Of a DNA stretch of 19,694 bases, positions 6,386-14,371 are shown in pieces (within the stretch, counting starts at the first letter, position 1; every line of letters begins with the position of its first letter). Below the pieces are notes generated by a model that searched no databases, had not been told where the DNA came from, and worked only from the letters and a program-made list of their open reading frames with translations. Where the stretch lies: contig JBGUIY010000292.1 of NCBI GenBank assembly GCA_045113475.1, forward strand, positions 1-19,694, written 5' to 3'. A program made the position numbers and the translations under genes. This stretch comes from UBA4246 sp045113475 (lineage in GTDB: Bacteria; Bacillota; Clostridia; Christensenellales; Aristaeellaceae).

Positions 6386-8047
6386 ATGACAAAAGCCAAA
6401 AAATGGGATATGTGGGCCATCATCAGCATCTCGCTGTTGGGCCTGTATATTCTGTTCATGCTCTATCCGATGCTCAAACTGCTGGTCAACTCCGTGCGCG
6501 ACGAGAAGACCGGGGAACTGACGCTCAGGTACTTCCAGCAGTTTTTTGACAAGGATCACGGCTACGCCTATACCCTGGTCAACAGCTTCAAGGTGTCCAT
6601 CGCGGCTACCGCCGTGACGCTGGTCATCGGCGTGCCCATGGCGTACCTGTATACCATGTATCACATCCGGGGCCGGAATTTCCTGATGGTCATGGTCATC
6701 CTCTGCTCCATGTCCGCCCCCTTCCTGGGCGCTTATTCCTGGGTGCTGCTGCTGGGCCGCGGCGGCGCGATCACCAAGCTCATCAAGGCCTGGTTCGGCA
6801 TCCGCCTGCCCAGTATCTACGGCTTCGGCGGCATCCTGCTGGCGCTGTCCACCAAGCTGTTCCCGCTGGTGTTCCTGTACGTCAACGGCGCGCTCAAGAA
6901 CGTGGACAACTCCCTGCTGGAAGCGTCCTCCAACATGGGCTGCAAGGGCGTACGCCGTTTCTTCAAGGTCGTGATCCCGCTGTGCATGCCCTCCATCCTG
7001 GCGGCAGGCCTGATGGTGTTCATGCGCTCACTGGCGGACTTCGGTACCCCGCGCATGATCGGCGAGGGATATATGACCTTCCCGGTCATCATTTACCAGC
7101 AGTACGTCGGCGAAGTCGGCACCAACTACAACTTTGCCGCAGCCATCGCCGTGATCGCGGTCGTCATCACCGCCGTCATCTTCCTGCTGCAGAAGTGGTC
7201 CAGCAACCGCTTCAGCTTCACCATGAACGCCCTGCACCCCATCGAGCGCCGGAAGGCCGGGAAGCTCGGCAGCGCGCTGATCCACATCTTCCTTTACGGC
7301 ATGGTGGTCATTTCGTACGCGCCGCAGCTCTTCCTGGTCTACTACTCCTTCCATAACGTGAGCCGCACGGGCAACATCATCAAGCCCGGCTACTCCTTCA
7401 TGAACTACCGGACCGTATGGCCGGACCTCGGCCCCGCGGTCTGGAACACGCTGCGCATCTGCGGCGGCGCGCTGATCATCATCGTCGTCATGGCCATGCT
7501 GATCAGCTACCTGGTGGTACGCCGCCGCAACGTGGTCAACAACGTGATCGACACCATGTCCATGATCCCGTACATCATCCCGGGCGCCGTCATCGGCATC
7601 GCCATGATCATGGGCTTCAACAGCGGCTTCCTGGTGCTGACCGGCACCGCCTGGATCATGGTCATCTCCATGTGCATCCGGCGTATGCCCTATACCATCC
7701 GTTCCAGCGTCGCCGTGCTGCAGCAGATCCCCATCACGGTGGAGGAAGCCGCGGCCAGCCTGGGCGCGTCCAAGTTCAAGACCTTCTGGAAGATCACCAT
7801 CCCCATGATGTTCAATGGCGTCGCGGCCGGTGCGGTCATGACCTGGGTCACGCTCATCACGGAACTGTCCAGCTCCGTCATGCTATACACTTATAAGACG
7901 ATCACCCTGAACCTGCTGGTCTATGTGCTGGTGGTCGGCGGCACGGACGCCCGCGCCTGCGCGGCCTCCACGATCCTGACCCTCTTCACGGTGGCAACCC
8001 TCGCGCTCTATATGCGCCTGGCCAAGAACAAGGAACTTTCCCTGTAA
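6386..8047 (+). CDS. ABC transporter permease, fused double-domain, AfuB/FbpB-like
   Basis: A 553-residue membrane protein containing two BPD_transp_1 permease modules in one chain, as in FbpB/AfuB-type importers. The first transmembrane segment is at about 11-32. EAA-type cytoplasmic loops that dock the ATPase are visible twice: LLEASSNMGCKGVRRFFKVVIPL from 177, and VEEAAASLGASKFKTFWKITIP near 450-475. A linker near 275-300 joins the halves. The fusion explains why the operon has only one permease gene. GGGGGAT provides the ribosome binding site. It acts with the ATPase immediately upstream and the binding protein at 4146. Confidence 0.93.
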   Translation: MTKAKKWDMWAIISISLLGLYILFMLYPMLKLLVNSVRDEKTGELTLRYFQQFFDKDHGYAYTLVNSFKVSIAATAVTLVIGVPMAYLYTMYHIRGRNFLMVMVILCSMSAPFLGAYSWVLLLGRGGAITKLIKAWFGIRLPSIYGFGGILLALSTKLFPLVFLYVNGALKNVDNSLLEASSNMGCKGVRRFFKVVIPLCMPSILAAGLMVFMRSLADFGTPRMIGEGYMTFPVIIYQQYVGEVGTNYNFAAAIAVIAVVITAVIFLLQKWSSNRFSFTMNALHPIERRKAGKLGSALIHIFLYGMVVISYAPQLFLVYYSFHNVSRTGNIIKPGYSFMNYRTVWPDLGPAVWNTLRICGGALIIIVVMAMLISYLVVRRRNVVNNVIDTMSMIPYIIPGAVIGIAMIMGFNSGFLVLTGTAWIMVISMCIRRMPYTIRSSVAVLQQIPITVEEAAASLGASKFKTFWKITIPMMFNGVAAGAVMTWVTLITELSSSVMLYTYKTITLNLLVYVLVVGGTDARACAASTILTLFTVATLALYMRLAKNKELSL

Positions 8048-8069
8048 TAAAAAAGGAGTTGAATCGAAC

Positions 8070-8936
8070 ATGCCCTACGTAAACGCCAAGGAAATGCTCA
8101 CCGATGCCAAGAAGAACCACTATGCGGTGGGCCACTTCAACCTGAACAACATGGAGTCCGTCCGCGCCTTCCTGCTGGCAGCGGAAGAACAGAAAAGCCC
8201 CATCATACTGGGCGTATCCGGCGGAACCGCCAAGTATATGGGCGGCTATAAAACCATCGCCGATATGGTGCGCGACTTCATGGACTTCCTGAAGATCACC
8301 GTGCCGGTATGCACCCACGTGGACCATGGCACCTATGAGGAAGCCCTGGCGGCCATCGACGGCGGGTTCAGCTCCGTCATGTTCGACGGCAGCAAGTACT
8401 CCATCGAAGAGAACATCGAAAAGACGCGCGAAGTCGTGCGCCTGGCCCACCTGAAGGGCATTACCGTGGAAGCGGAAGTCGGCGCCATCGGCGGCGAGGA
8501 AGACGGCCGCATCGCCATGGGCGAATGCGCCGATCCGGAGCAGTGCGCGCGCATCGCGGGTCTGGGCATCGATTTTCTGGCCGCGGGCATCGGCAACATC
8601 CACGGCAAGTATCCCGCCAACTGGCCCGGCCTGCGTTTCGACGTACTTGACGCGATCCAGCAGAAGACCGGCGACCTGCCCCTGGTGCTGCACGGCGGCA
8701 GCGGCATCCCCGACGAGATGGTCCGCAAGGCCATCACCCTGGGCGTCAGCAAGGTCAACGTCAACACCGAATGCCAGATCGCCTTTGCGGAAGCGACCCG
8801 CGCGTACATCGAAGCGGGCAAGGACCGCCAGGGCAAAGGCTTCGCCCCCCGCGCCCTGCTGGCCCCCGGTCTGGAAGCCACCAAGGCCAAGTGCATCGAA
8901 AAAATGGAGCTGTTCGGCAGCATCGGCAAAGCCTGA
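8070..8936 (+). CDS. Class II (zinc) fructose/tagatose-bisphosphate-type aldolase
   Basis: A 288-residue class II aldolase (Fba/GatY/KbaY family) cleaving a ketose 1,6-bisphosphate or related phosphosugar into two three-carbon units. Catalytic features: HVDHG at 83-87 (Asp85 base, His86 zinc ligand), EAEVG with Glu134/Glu136, zinc ligands His179 in HGKY and His208 in LHGGSG, and the phosphate-binding NVNT at 230-233. AAGGAG lies upstream at good spacing. It is the last gene of the operon, 22 nt after the permease, and is followed by a strong terminator. The exact ketose cannot be read from the sequence. Co-transcription with the PfkB kinase suggests it cleaves that kinase's product. Confidence 0.93.
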   Translation: MPYVNAKEMLTDAKKNHYAVGHFNLNNMESVRAFLLAAEEQKSPIILGVSGGTAKYMGGYKTIADMVRDFMDFLKITVPVCTHVDHGTYEEALAAIDGGFSSVMFDGSKYSIEENIEKTREVVRLAHLKGITVEAEVGAIGGEEDGRIAMGECADPEQCARIAGLGIDFLAAGIGNIHGKYPANWPGLRFDVLDAIQQKTGDLPLVLHGGSGIPDEMVRKAITLGVSKVNVNTECQIAFAEATRAYIEAGKDRQGKGFAPRALLAPGLEATKAKCIEKMELFGSIGKA

Positions 8937-8955
8937 GCATTCCACAGAAACTGCA

Positions 8956-8994
8956 GCAGGCTGTCTTTCCGGATGTGAAAGACAGCCTGCTTTT
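8956..8994 (+). terminator. Rho-independent terminator after the aldolase
   Basis: A perfect 14-bp stem, GCAGGCTGTCTTTC (8956-8969) with GAAAGACAGCCTGC (8977-8990), a 7-nt loop, then TTTTCT. It ends the 3027-8936 operon. Confidence 0.92.
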
Positions 8995-9060
8995 CTGATG
9001 CGGTATGCCGCCGTGCGGCTCACGGATTCCACGCTCCGTAGGTTGCATCATCCGGCCGGG

Positions 9061-9066
9061 TATGAT
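9061..9066 (+). promoter_or_regulatory. Probable -10 box of the XRE-desulfoferrodoxin gene
   Basis: TATGAT at 9061-9066 lies 14 nt before the AAGGAGG ribosome binding site. No good -35 lies 17 bp upstream; TTGCAT at 9043-9048 is only 12 bp away. The promoter may be weak or activator-dependent. Confidence 0.4.
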
Positions 9067-9095
9067 AGACTGCGGTGCGTAAGGAGGCGATGGCA

Positions 9096-9710
9096 ATGGA
9101 TCGCTATGTGACCGGGGCTGTGATTCGCAGGCTCCGTGAAGGCAAGAAGCTGACACAGGAAGAGCTGGCAGAGAAAATCCACGTCAGCGGCAAAGCGGTG
9201 AGCAAATGGGAGACGGGCCAGGGCTTCCCCGATATCAGCCTGCTGGAGCCGCTGGCAAAGGCCCTCGGTATTTCCGTGATCGAACTGCTGTCCGGCGAGG
9301 ACATCCGCAACCGGAACAGGGCTTTCAACATGGCCCGCAGCAGGTTCTACGTCTGCCCGGTCTGCGGTAACGTGATCCAGGCGACCGGAGAGGCCGTGGT
9401 CAGCTGCTGCGGGATCACGCTGCCGCCCCTCGAGCCGGAAGCGCCGGACGCGGATCACCGGCTGCGTGCCGAGGCCGTGGAGGACGAATACTACATCTCC
9501 CTCGATCATCCGATGACCAAGGACCACTATATCTCGTTCCTGGCAGCGGTATCGGATCAGGGGATACAGCTGGTCAAGCTGTATCCAGAAGGAAACGCCG
9601 AAGCGCGGTTCAAGACCAGCCGCGTGCAGCAGCTGTACGCGTACTGCAACCGGCACGGCCTGTTTCGCGTCAGCAGAAAGGATATCCAAAACGCCATAGC
9701 CGGCATCTGA
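9096..9710 (+). CDS. XRE-type HTH protein fused to a desulfoferrodoxin/superoxide-reductase-like domain
   Basis: A 204-residue protein in two parts. Residues 1-65 form an XRE/Cro helix-turn-helix (LTQEELAEKIHVSGKAVSKWETG). From 85 it resembles desulfoferrodoxin. CPVC (Cys87, Cys90) with CC (104-105) matches the desulforedoxin FeS4 site. Then His121, His138 (DHPMT), His144 (DHYI), and Cys184/His187 (YCNRHG) match the spacing of the superoxide reductase active-site ligands. The usual Glu-Lys just before the first histidine are not present. This suggests an iron-bearing redox or superoxide sensor controlling transcription, or a repurposed iron domain. ATG 9096 is chosen because AAGGAGG is 8 nt upstream. 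It is monocistronic between two terminators. Confidence 0.85.
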   Translation: MDRYVTGAVIRRLREGKKLTQEELAEKIHVSGKAVSKWETGQGFPDISLLEPLAKALGISVIELLSGEDIRNRNRAFNMARSRFYVCPVCGNVIQATGEAVVSCCGITLPPLEPEAPDADHRLRAEAVEDEYYISLDHPMTKDHYISFLAAVSDQGIQLVKLYPEGNAEARFKTSRVQQLYAYCNRHGLFRVSRKDIQNAIAGI

Positions 9711-9753
9711 TCCCGACGTTGCCGCTCGCATAAAGCGCACTGACCGGCACACG

Positions 9754-9793
9754 AAAACTGCCGCCTCCCTTCGGAGCGCGGCAGTTTTGTTTT
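9754..9793. terminator. Bidirectional terminator
   Basis: AAAACTGCCGC (9754-9764) pairs with GCGGCAGTTTT (9778-9788), with CTCC/GGAG extending the stem, and T-rich sequence on both sides. It serves the XRE-fusion gene on the plus strand and the GH3 gene on the minus strand. Confidence 0.88.
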
Positions 9794-9806
9794 CTGTTAT
9801 GACAGG

Positions 9807-12218
9807 TCAGTCCAGCCTGAGGATCAGTCGCAGCACGTTGCAGGCCGCCTTCTCCATGTCTTCCCGGGTCAGGGTGCCCTTCTCCTTGGCAGCCAGCAGG
9901 CGCTCCGGGAAGCCGGTCGCCATCTTCATGTCGTTTCCGGCGGCGGCTTCCTTGTAATGCTCGCCCTTGGTCCACCAGTCGGTGGTCACCATGCCGTCAA
10001 AGCCCCACTCCTCACGCAGGATGCCGGTCAGCAGGTCGCGGTTTTCGCTGGCGCGGTGGCCGTTGATGATGTTGTAGCTGGTCATGATGGACCAGGGATG
10101 GGCTTCCTTGACCAGGATCTCGAACTGCCGGATATAGATCTCGCGGATCGCCCGCTCGGAGGCGCGGGAATCGCTGTTCACGCGGTTCGTTTCCTTGTTA
10201 TTCAGGGCGAAATGCTTCGGCGTGGCGGCCACGCGGTTGGACTGCACGCCGCGGATCAGGCTCGCGGCCTGTTTGCCCGCCAGCAGCGGGTCTTCCGAAT
10301 AATACTCGAAATTTCTGCCGCAGAGGGGGTTCCGGTGGATATTGACGCCCGGCGCCAGCCAGACCTGGATGTTGTTCTCCTTCGCTTCCAGAGCGCAGGC
10401 CGCGCCGACCTCCCACGTGACCTGCGGATCCCAGGTGCTGGCCAGCAGCGTGGCGCAGGGGAAGGCCGTGGTGGTCACGCCCAGGCCGGGATTGATGCGT
10501 ACGCCCGCCGGTCCGTCTGCGGTCATCATGTTGGGTACGCCGTATACCACGTTGTTCCCGTAGCCGAAGGTATTCGCCAGGCCCACGTTGGGCTGTCCGC
10601 CCAGCAGCCGGGCCAGATCCCCGTCCGGCAGCGCGGATACGAAAGCCTCCAGGCTCAGTTTGCCGTCCGCCACGTCCTGCAGCTGGGGCGTTGAAGTTCC
10701 GCGGCCGAAATTGCTGCGCCGCGGCACGCCCCTGAGCTCCGGCAGGGCGTTGTTTTCCTCATCGGACAAACGGGGCAGTACGGAAGCGTTGAAATCGTTG
10801 CAGGGCGCGGTGGGCAGTTCCTCATAGTTGCCATCGGACAGGAGGCGCTTTTCCAGGCAGGTCGGGACTAGGCGGGCCGTCAGCTGCTCGACCACACGGT
10901 CCTCCGTCAGCGTCCAGGTCTCCGGCGCCCAGCGGCCGTCCCGCACGCTGGTGCCGATGAAGAAGCGGTATTCCCCCGCCTCCAGCACCCAGGCGGACTT
11001 GGCCACCTTGCCGAGGTCGTCATAGCTGGCGAAAACGCTCACGGGGAAGCGTACGATCACCTGCTCCTCCTCGCCCGGTGCCAGCAGCCGGGTCTTGCGG
11101 TAGCCGCAAAGCACCTTGGCCGGCTTGCCCAGCCTGCCCTGAGGCGCGCTGCAGTAGACCTGCACGACCTCCCTGCCGGGCACGCTGCCGGTGTTCAGCA
11201 CGCGCACGCAAGCCTCCGCGCTGTCGCCGTCAAAGGCCATCCGTTCCCCGGAGAGGGCAAAGCGCGTATAGCTCAGGCCGAAGCCGAAGGGATACACCAC
11301 CCGGTCCTTCGCGCCGGGAATGGTCTCGAAGTAGCGGTATCCCACATAGATATCCTCGGTGTATTCCGCATAGTCGTCGCTGTCGTAGAAATGCTCGCAG
11401 CCGGGATAGTCCTCCAGTTCGGCAGCATAGGTATCCGCCAGCTTGCCGCTGGGGTTGTACAGGCCCATCAGCAGTTCCGCCGCCGCGCAGCCGCCCTCCA
11501 GACCGCCCTGATAAGCCAGCAGCAGGCCCTGGATATGGGGATCGTCGCGGAAGAAGGCGGTTTCCACCATGCCGCCCACGTTCAGCACCACGATGGTCTT
11601 CGCGAACGTACGGCTCACCGTTTCCACCATGGCGCGCTCGGCGTCTGAAAGGTAGAAATCGCCGTGCTCGAACAGTACGTCGCTCATGCTCACGACGTCG
11701 TCCGTCACCGGCTCCTTCCGGGTGATCTTCGCCCGGGTGGATTTCCGGTCCCAGCCCTCGCCGGAAAAGCGACTGACAGAGATGACCGCGGTGTCCGTGA
11801 AGGCCCGGGCTTCGGTCAGCAGCTCCTGCGGCACCGCCGGTTCCGCTACCATGCCGGGGACCCAGCCTTCCGCGTAGCGCGCGGCCACGTATTCCCGATA
11901 AAACGCCGCCGTGCCGGGATAAACCGCTTCCGGGCCGAGGATCTCCATAAACCCGTCGTAAATGCTGCGTATATAGGGCACGGTCACATCGCCGCTTCCG
12001 CCGCCGCCCTTCACATAATCGACAGTTGCCTTCCCGAACAGCGCGACGCGGGTGCCGCGGGCCAGGGGCAGCGCGCCGCCTTCGTTCTTCAGCAGCACCA
12101 TGCCCTCGCGGGCCGCCCGGCGGGAAAGTGCGATATGCTCCGCGCTCGCGGTGACACGCCTGCCGTCCCTGCCCAGCGGCAGACCCGGCTGGTATTTCGC
12201 GCGAATCCATCTCTCCAT
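9807..12218 (-). CDS. GH3 beta-glucosidase with permuted domain order
   Basis: An 803-residue glycoside hydrolase family 3 enzyme, likely cytoplasmic since no signal peptide is seen. The domain order is swapped relative to the common form. The alpha/beta sandwich (GH3 C domain) comes first at about 30-330, with SGEGWDRKS and the YPFGFGLSYT end. Next is a fibronectin III-like domain at about 340-440, and the TIM barrel (GH3 N domain) is last at about 500-803. The barrel carries GPAGVR, PGVNIHRNPLCGRNFEYYSEDP, KHF near 668 and the nucleophile Asp747 in VTTDWW. This reversed layout is known from rumen and gut Firmicutes beta-glucosidases. It probably hydrolyses beta-glucosides or oligosaccharides imported as such. 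GAGGAGG precedes the start. It is a single-gene unit with its own promoter at 12281-12309. Confidence 0.93.
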   Translation of the reverse strand: MERWIRAKYQPGLPLGRDGRRVTASAEHIALSRRAAREGMVLLKNEGGALPLARGTRVALFGKATVDYVKGGGGSGDVTVPYIRSIYDGFMEILGPEAVYPGTAAFYREYVAARYAEGWVPGMVAEPAVPQELLTEARAFTDTAVISVSRFSGEGWDRKSTRAKITRKEPVTDDVVSMSDVLFEHGDFYLSDAERAMVETVSRTFAKTIVVLNVGGMVETAFFRDDPHIQGLLLAYQGGLEGGCAAAELLMGLYNPSGKLADTYAAELEDYPGCEHFYDSDDYAEYTEDIYVGYRYFETIPGAKDRVVYPFGFGLSYTRFALSGERMAFDGDSAEACVRVLNTGSVPGREVVQVYCSAPQGRLGKPAKVLCGYRKTRLLAPGEEEQVIVRFPVSVFASYDDLGKVAKSAWVLEAGEYRFFIGTSVRDGRWAPETWTLTEDRVVEQLTARLVPTCLEKRLLSDGNYEELPTAPCNDFNASVLPRLSDEENNALPELRGVPRRSNFGRGTSTPQLQDVADGKLSLEAFVSALPDGDLARLLGGQPNVGLANTFGYGNNVVYGVPNMMTADGPAGVRINPGLGVTTTAFPCATLLASTWDPQVTWEVGAACALEAKENNIQVWLAPGVNIHRNPLCGRNFEYYSEDPLLAGKQAASLIRGVQSNRVAATPKHFALNNKETNRVNSDSRASERAIREIYIRQFEILVKEAHPWSIMTSYNIINGHRASENRDLLTGILREEWGFDGMVTTDWWTKGEHYKEAAAGNDMKMATGFPERLLAAKEKGTLTREDMEKAACNVLRLILRLD

Positions 12219-12280
12219 GTTGTGTTCCTCCTCGTATTCGTTCCGGGCGGTTTCCCGGGCAATCGTTTCAGTCCGCGGTC

Positions 12281-12309
12281 ATTATAACAGACTCGGAACG
12301 CTTGTTCAA
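12281..12309 (-). promoter_or_regulatory. Promoter of the GH3 gene with palindrome over -35
   Basis: On the minus strand, TTGAAC (12304-12309), 17 bp, TATAAT (12281-12286). The -35 box is embedded in the perfect 12-bp palindrome GCTTGTTCAAGC (12300-12311), a plausible operator for a sugar-responsive repressor or activator. Confidence 0.8.
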
Positions 12310-12371
12310 GCAAATACTGAATGCTTTACGACTTATGATTTTCCTGATATAGCAGATCCGGCCGCTTGCGA

Positions 12372-12400
12372 TTGACAAATATCCGGCCCCTGTCTATAAT
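12372..12400 (+). promoter_or_regulatory. Promoter of the flavoprotein operon
   Basis: TTGACA (12372-12377), a 17-bp spacer and TATAAT (12395-12400): perfect sigma-A consensus, about 70 nt upstream of the flavoprotein start. It diverges from the GH3 promoter. Confidence 0.9.
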
Positions 12401-12469
12401 GCTGGCATAGCGGTATGACCCGCAGGTACGGCTGATTCCATGGAAACGTGTTTGAAGGAGGATCCACCC

Positions 12470-13096
12470 ATGGCAAAAGTACTTTTGCTGAACGGAAGCC
12501 CCAAGGCGCATGGCTGCACTGCCGCCGCGCTGGACGAAATGATCCGGATATTTGAAGCGGAAGGCATTGAAACGGAACTGATCCACGTCGGCAATCAGGC
12601 CATACGCGGATGCGTGGCCTGCGGCTTCTGCAAAAAGAACGGCCGCTGCGTGGTGAACGATCTCGTCAACGAGACTGCTCCGAAGCTGGAAGCTGCCGAC
12701 GGTCTGGTGATCGGCTCCCCGGTCTACTACGGCTCCCCCAACGGCACGCTCCTCTCATTTCTGGACCGGCTGTTTTACAGCACGCCTTTTTCCAAGCATA
12801 TGAAGGTGGGCGCCGCGGTGGTCAGCTGCCGGCGCGGCGGCAACACGGCTTCCTTCGATGTGCTCAACAAGTATTTCACCATCAGCGGCATGCCGGTGGC
12901 CTCCAGCACCTACTGGAACCAGGTACACGGCTTCACCGCAGAGGACGTGAAGAAAGACCTGGAAGGCCTCGAGATCATGCGCAACCTGGCGCGCAACATG
13001 TCCTTCCTGATCAAAGCCATCGCCGACGCCCGGGGCAATTACGGCCTTCCGCCCGTCGAGCGCGGCTCATTTACCAGCTTTCCGGACGGGAAATAA
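12470..13096 (+). CDS. Iron-sulfur flavoprotein / NADPH-dependent FMN reductase family
   Basis: A 208-residue flavodoxin-fold protein. The phosphate-binding loop LNGSPKAHGCTAAAL is at 7-21, and SPVYYGSPNGTLLSFLDRL at 83-101 is the usual flavin/dimer segment. Cys48, Cys51, Cys54 and Cys60 form C-x2-C-x2-C-x5-C, the compact 4Fe-4S motif of Isf-type iron-sulfur flavoproteins of anaerobes. It would bind FMN and a cluster and carry electrons, possibly in oxidant defence or reduction of small molecules; the partner is unknown. ATG 12470 is chosen because AAGGAGG is 8 nt upstream, whereas ATG 12440 lacks a site. It is the first gene of a three-gene plus-strand run. Confidence 0.9.
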   Translation: MAKVLLLNGSPKAHGCTAAALDEMIRIFEAEGIETELIHVGNQAIRGCVACGFCKKNGRCVVNDLVNETAPKLEAADGLVIGSPVYYGSPNGTLLSFLDRLFYSTPFSKHMKVGAAVVSCRRGGNTASFDVLNKYFTISGMPVASSTYWNQVHGFTAEDVKKDLEGLEIMRNLARNMSFLIKAIADARGNYGLPPVERGSFTSFPDGK

Positions 13097-13101
13097 CGGC
13101 C

Positions 13102-13332
13102 ATGAAACTGACAGATCTGTTTCATAAAAAACAGGCGCCGGCCCTTTCCTACGATCATGAACGCCTGGAGCCCGCCATGCGGTGCAGCATCTGCAACGGC
13201 GAGCAGGTGGCGGGATTTCGCGACCGGCAGACCGGCCGCTTCGAGGAGGTCATGCTGGTCCGCAGCGACGCCGACCTGGCCGCTTTCAAAGCGAAATACG
13301 GCATTGAGGGCGATGTGGTCAGGTTTTACTGA
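13102..13332 (+). CDS. Small conserved protein of unknown function
   Basis: A 76-residue soluble protein starting MKLTDLFHKK and ending VVRFY. The centre holds MRCSICNGEQVAGFRDRQTGRFEEVMLVRSDADL, a pattern I recall from short Firmicutes proteins sometimes labelled aspartate dehydrogenase, although it is far too short for that enzyme. It has only two cysteines (CSIC), so a metal site would need a dimer. It starts 5 nt after the flavoprotein stop with a poor ribosome binding site, suggesting translational coupling and a link to the flavoprotein. I assign no function. Confidence 0.75.
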   Translation: MKLTDLFHKKQAPALSYDHERLEPAMRCSICNGEQVAGFRDRQTGRFEEVMLVRSDADLAAFKAKYGIEGDVVRFY

Positions 13333-13385
13333 TTTGCGCAGCGCTTGTCCATAAGGATAATTGTCATGACGAAAGAGGATGCTTC

Positions 13386-14303
13386 ATGGAAACAGCGTTG
13401 ATCCTGGCGCGGCAGATCCTGCAGATGTTTTTACTGGGCGGACTGGGCTACGCGCTGTTCAAAACGAAAAAGATCACCCAGGAAGGCAGCAAGGCCCTGG
13501 GCAACATCCTGATCTATCTGGCCCTGCCCGCCGTCATCATCAACGGTTTCCTGGTGGAGCGCACCACGGAGCACCTGCTGGGGATCCTATACAGCGCGGT
13601 CTGCGCCGCAGCCCTGCTCCTGCTGTCCATCCTGATTTCCCGCTTCGTGTTCCGCAATGATCCCATCGCCGCGTTCGCCGGCGCCTTTTCCAACCCGGGC
13701 TTCTTCGGCATCCCGCTGATCATCGCCTCGGTCGGCCAGGGCGCGGTCTTCTACGTGGCCTGTTTCGTGGCATTCCTCAACATCGGCCAGTGGACCTACG
13801 GCGTATCCGTTCTGACCGGCCAGCCCCTTCGGCAGGGCCTGCAGCCGAAAAAGCTGATCAAAGCGCCCTTCATCATCGCCATCCTGATCGGCCTGCTGCT
13901 GTTTCTGACGCAGATCCGGCTGCCTGCCGTGATCAGCGGGTGCCTTTCCTCCGTGGCCGCCCTGAACACTCCTCTGGCCATGTTCACCGTGGGCATCTAT
14001 CTGGCCCAGACGGATATCCCCGGCATGCTGAGGCGCAGGTCGGTATATATGATAGCGCTGGTGCGCCTGCTGGTGATCCCGGCGGTCTCCCTGCTGCTGC
14101 TCTCGCTGCTGCCTCAGGCCCTGCACGATATGAAGCTGGTGCTGCTCCTGGCGATCGCCTGCCCGGTCGGCTCCAACGTGGCCGTATACGCCCAGCTGCA
14201 CGGCAAGGATTACCCCTACGCGGTGGAAACCGTGATCATCTCCACCCTCTTCTCCATCGTTTCGATCCCGATGCTGATGTGGTTCACGTCAGTGATCTGG
14301 TGA
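13386..14303 (+). CDS. AEC-family (auxin efflux carrier-like) transporter
   Basis: A 305-residue integral membrane protein with about ten hydrophobic segments in two inverted halves, as in the AEC/BASS-like fold. Typical features are an N-terminal helix pair, the YLALPAVIINGFL segment, FSNPGFFGIPLI (a glycine/proline-rich half-helix) and the C-terminal ACPVGSNVAVYA motif. AEC proteins in bacteria move small organic acids such as malate. The substrate here cannot be told. GAGG lies upstream of the start. It is third in the run that starts at 12470, 53 nt after the small protein, and ends at a bidirectional terminator. Confidence 0.9.
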   Translation: METALILARQILQMFLLGGLGYALFKTKKITQEGSKALGNILIYLALPAVIINGFLVERTTEHLLGILYSAVCAAALLLLSILISRFVFRNDPIAAFAGAFSNPGFFGIPLIIASVGQGAVFYVACFVAFLNIGQWTYGVSVLTGQPLRQGLQPKKLIKAPFIIAILIGLLLFLTQIRLPAVISGCLSSVAALNTPLAMFTVGIYLAQTDIPGMLRRRSVYMIALVRLLVIPAVSLLLLSLLPQALHDMKLVLLLAIACPVGSNVAVYAQLHGKDYPYAVETVIISTLFSIVSIPMLMWFTSVIW

Positions 14304-14316
14304 CGCCATCCGAACA

Positions 14317-14358
14317 TAAAACGAGCCGGCTGCGTTCTGTGCACCGGCTCGTTTTAAT
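14317..14358. terminator. Bidirectional terminator
   Basis: TAAAACGAGCCGG (14317-14329) pairs perfectly with CCGGCTCGTTTTA (14344-14356) around a 14-nt loop, with A-rich and T-rich flanks. It serves the AEC gene and the converging permease gene. Confidence 0.88.
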
Positions 14359-14371
14359 GGATATCGGCAGA

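Noticed and set aside
4146..8047. Annotation of the transporter as a ferric iron importer
   Set aside because: The family resemblance is real, but neighbouring genes are all sugar-phosphate enzymes and no iron-related regulator or Fur-like box was seen. Iron remains possible but is not the preferred reading.
11230..12210. Minus-strand open frame of 326 codons inside the GH3 gene
   Set aside because: Same strand but a different frame from GH3, R/G-rich, with no ribosome binding site. GH3 motifs run continuously in the other frame, so no frameshift is implied.
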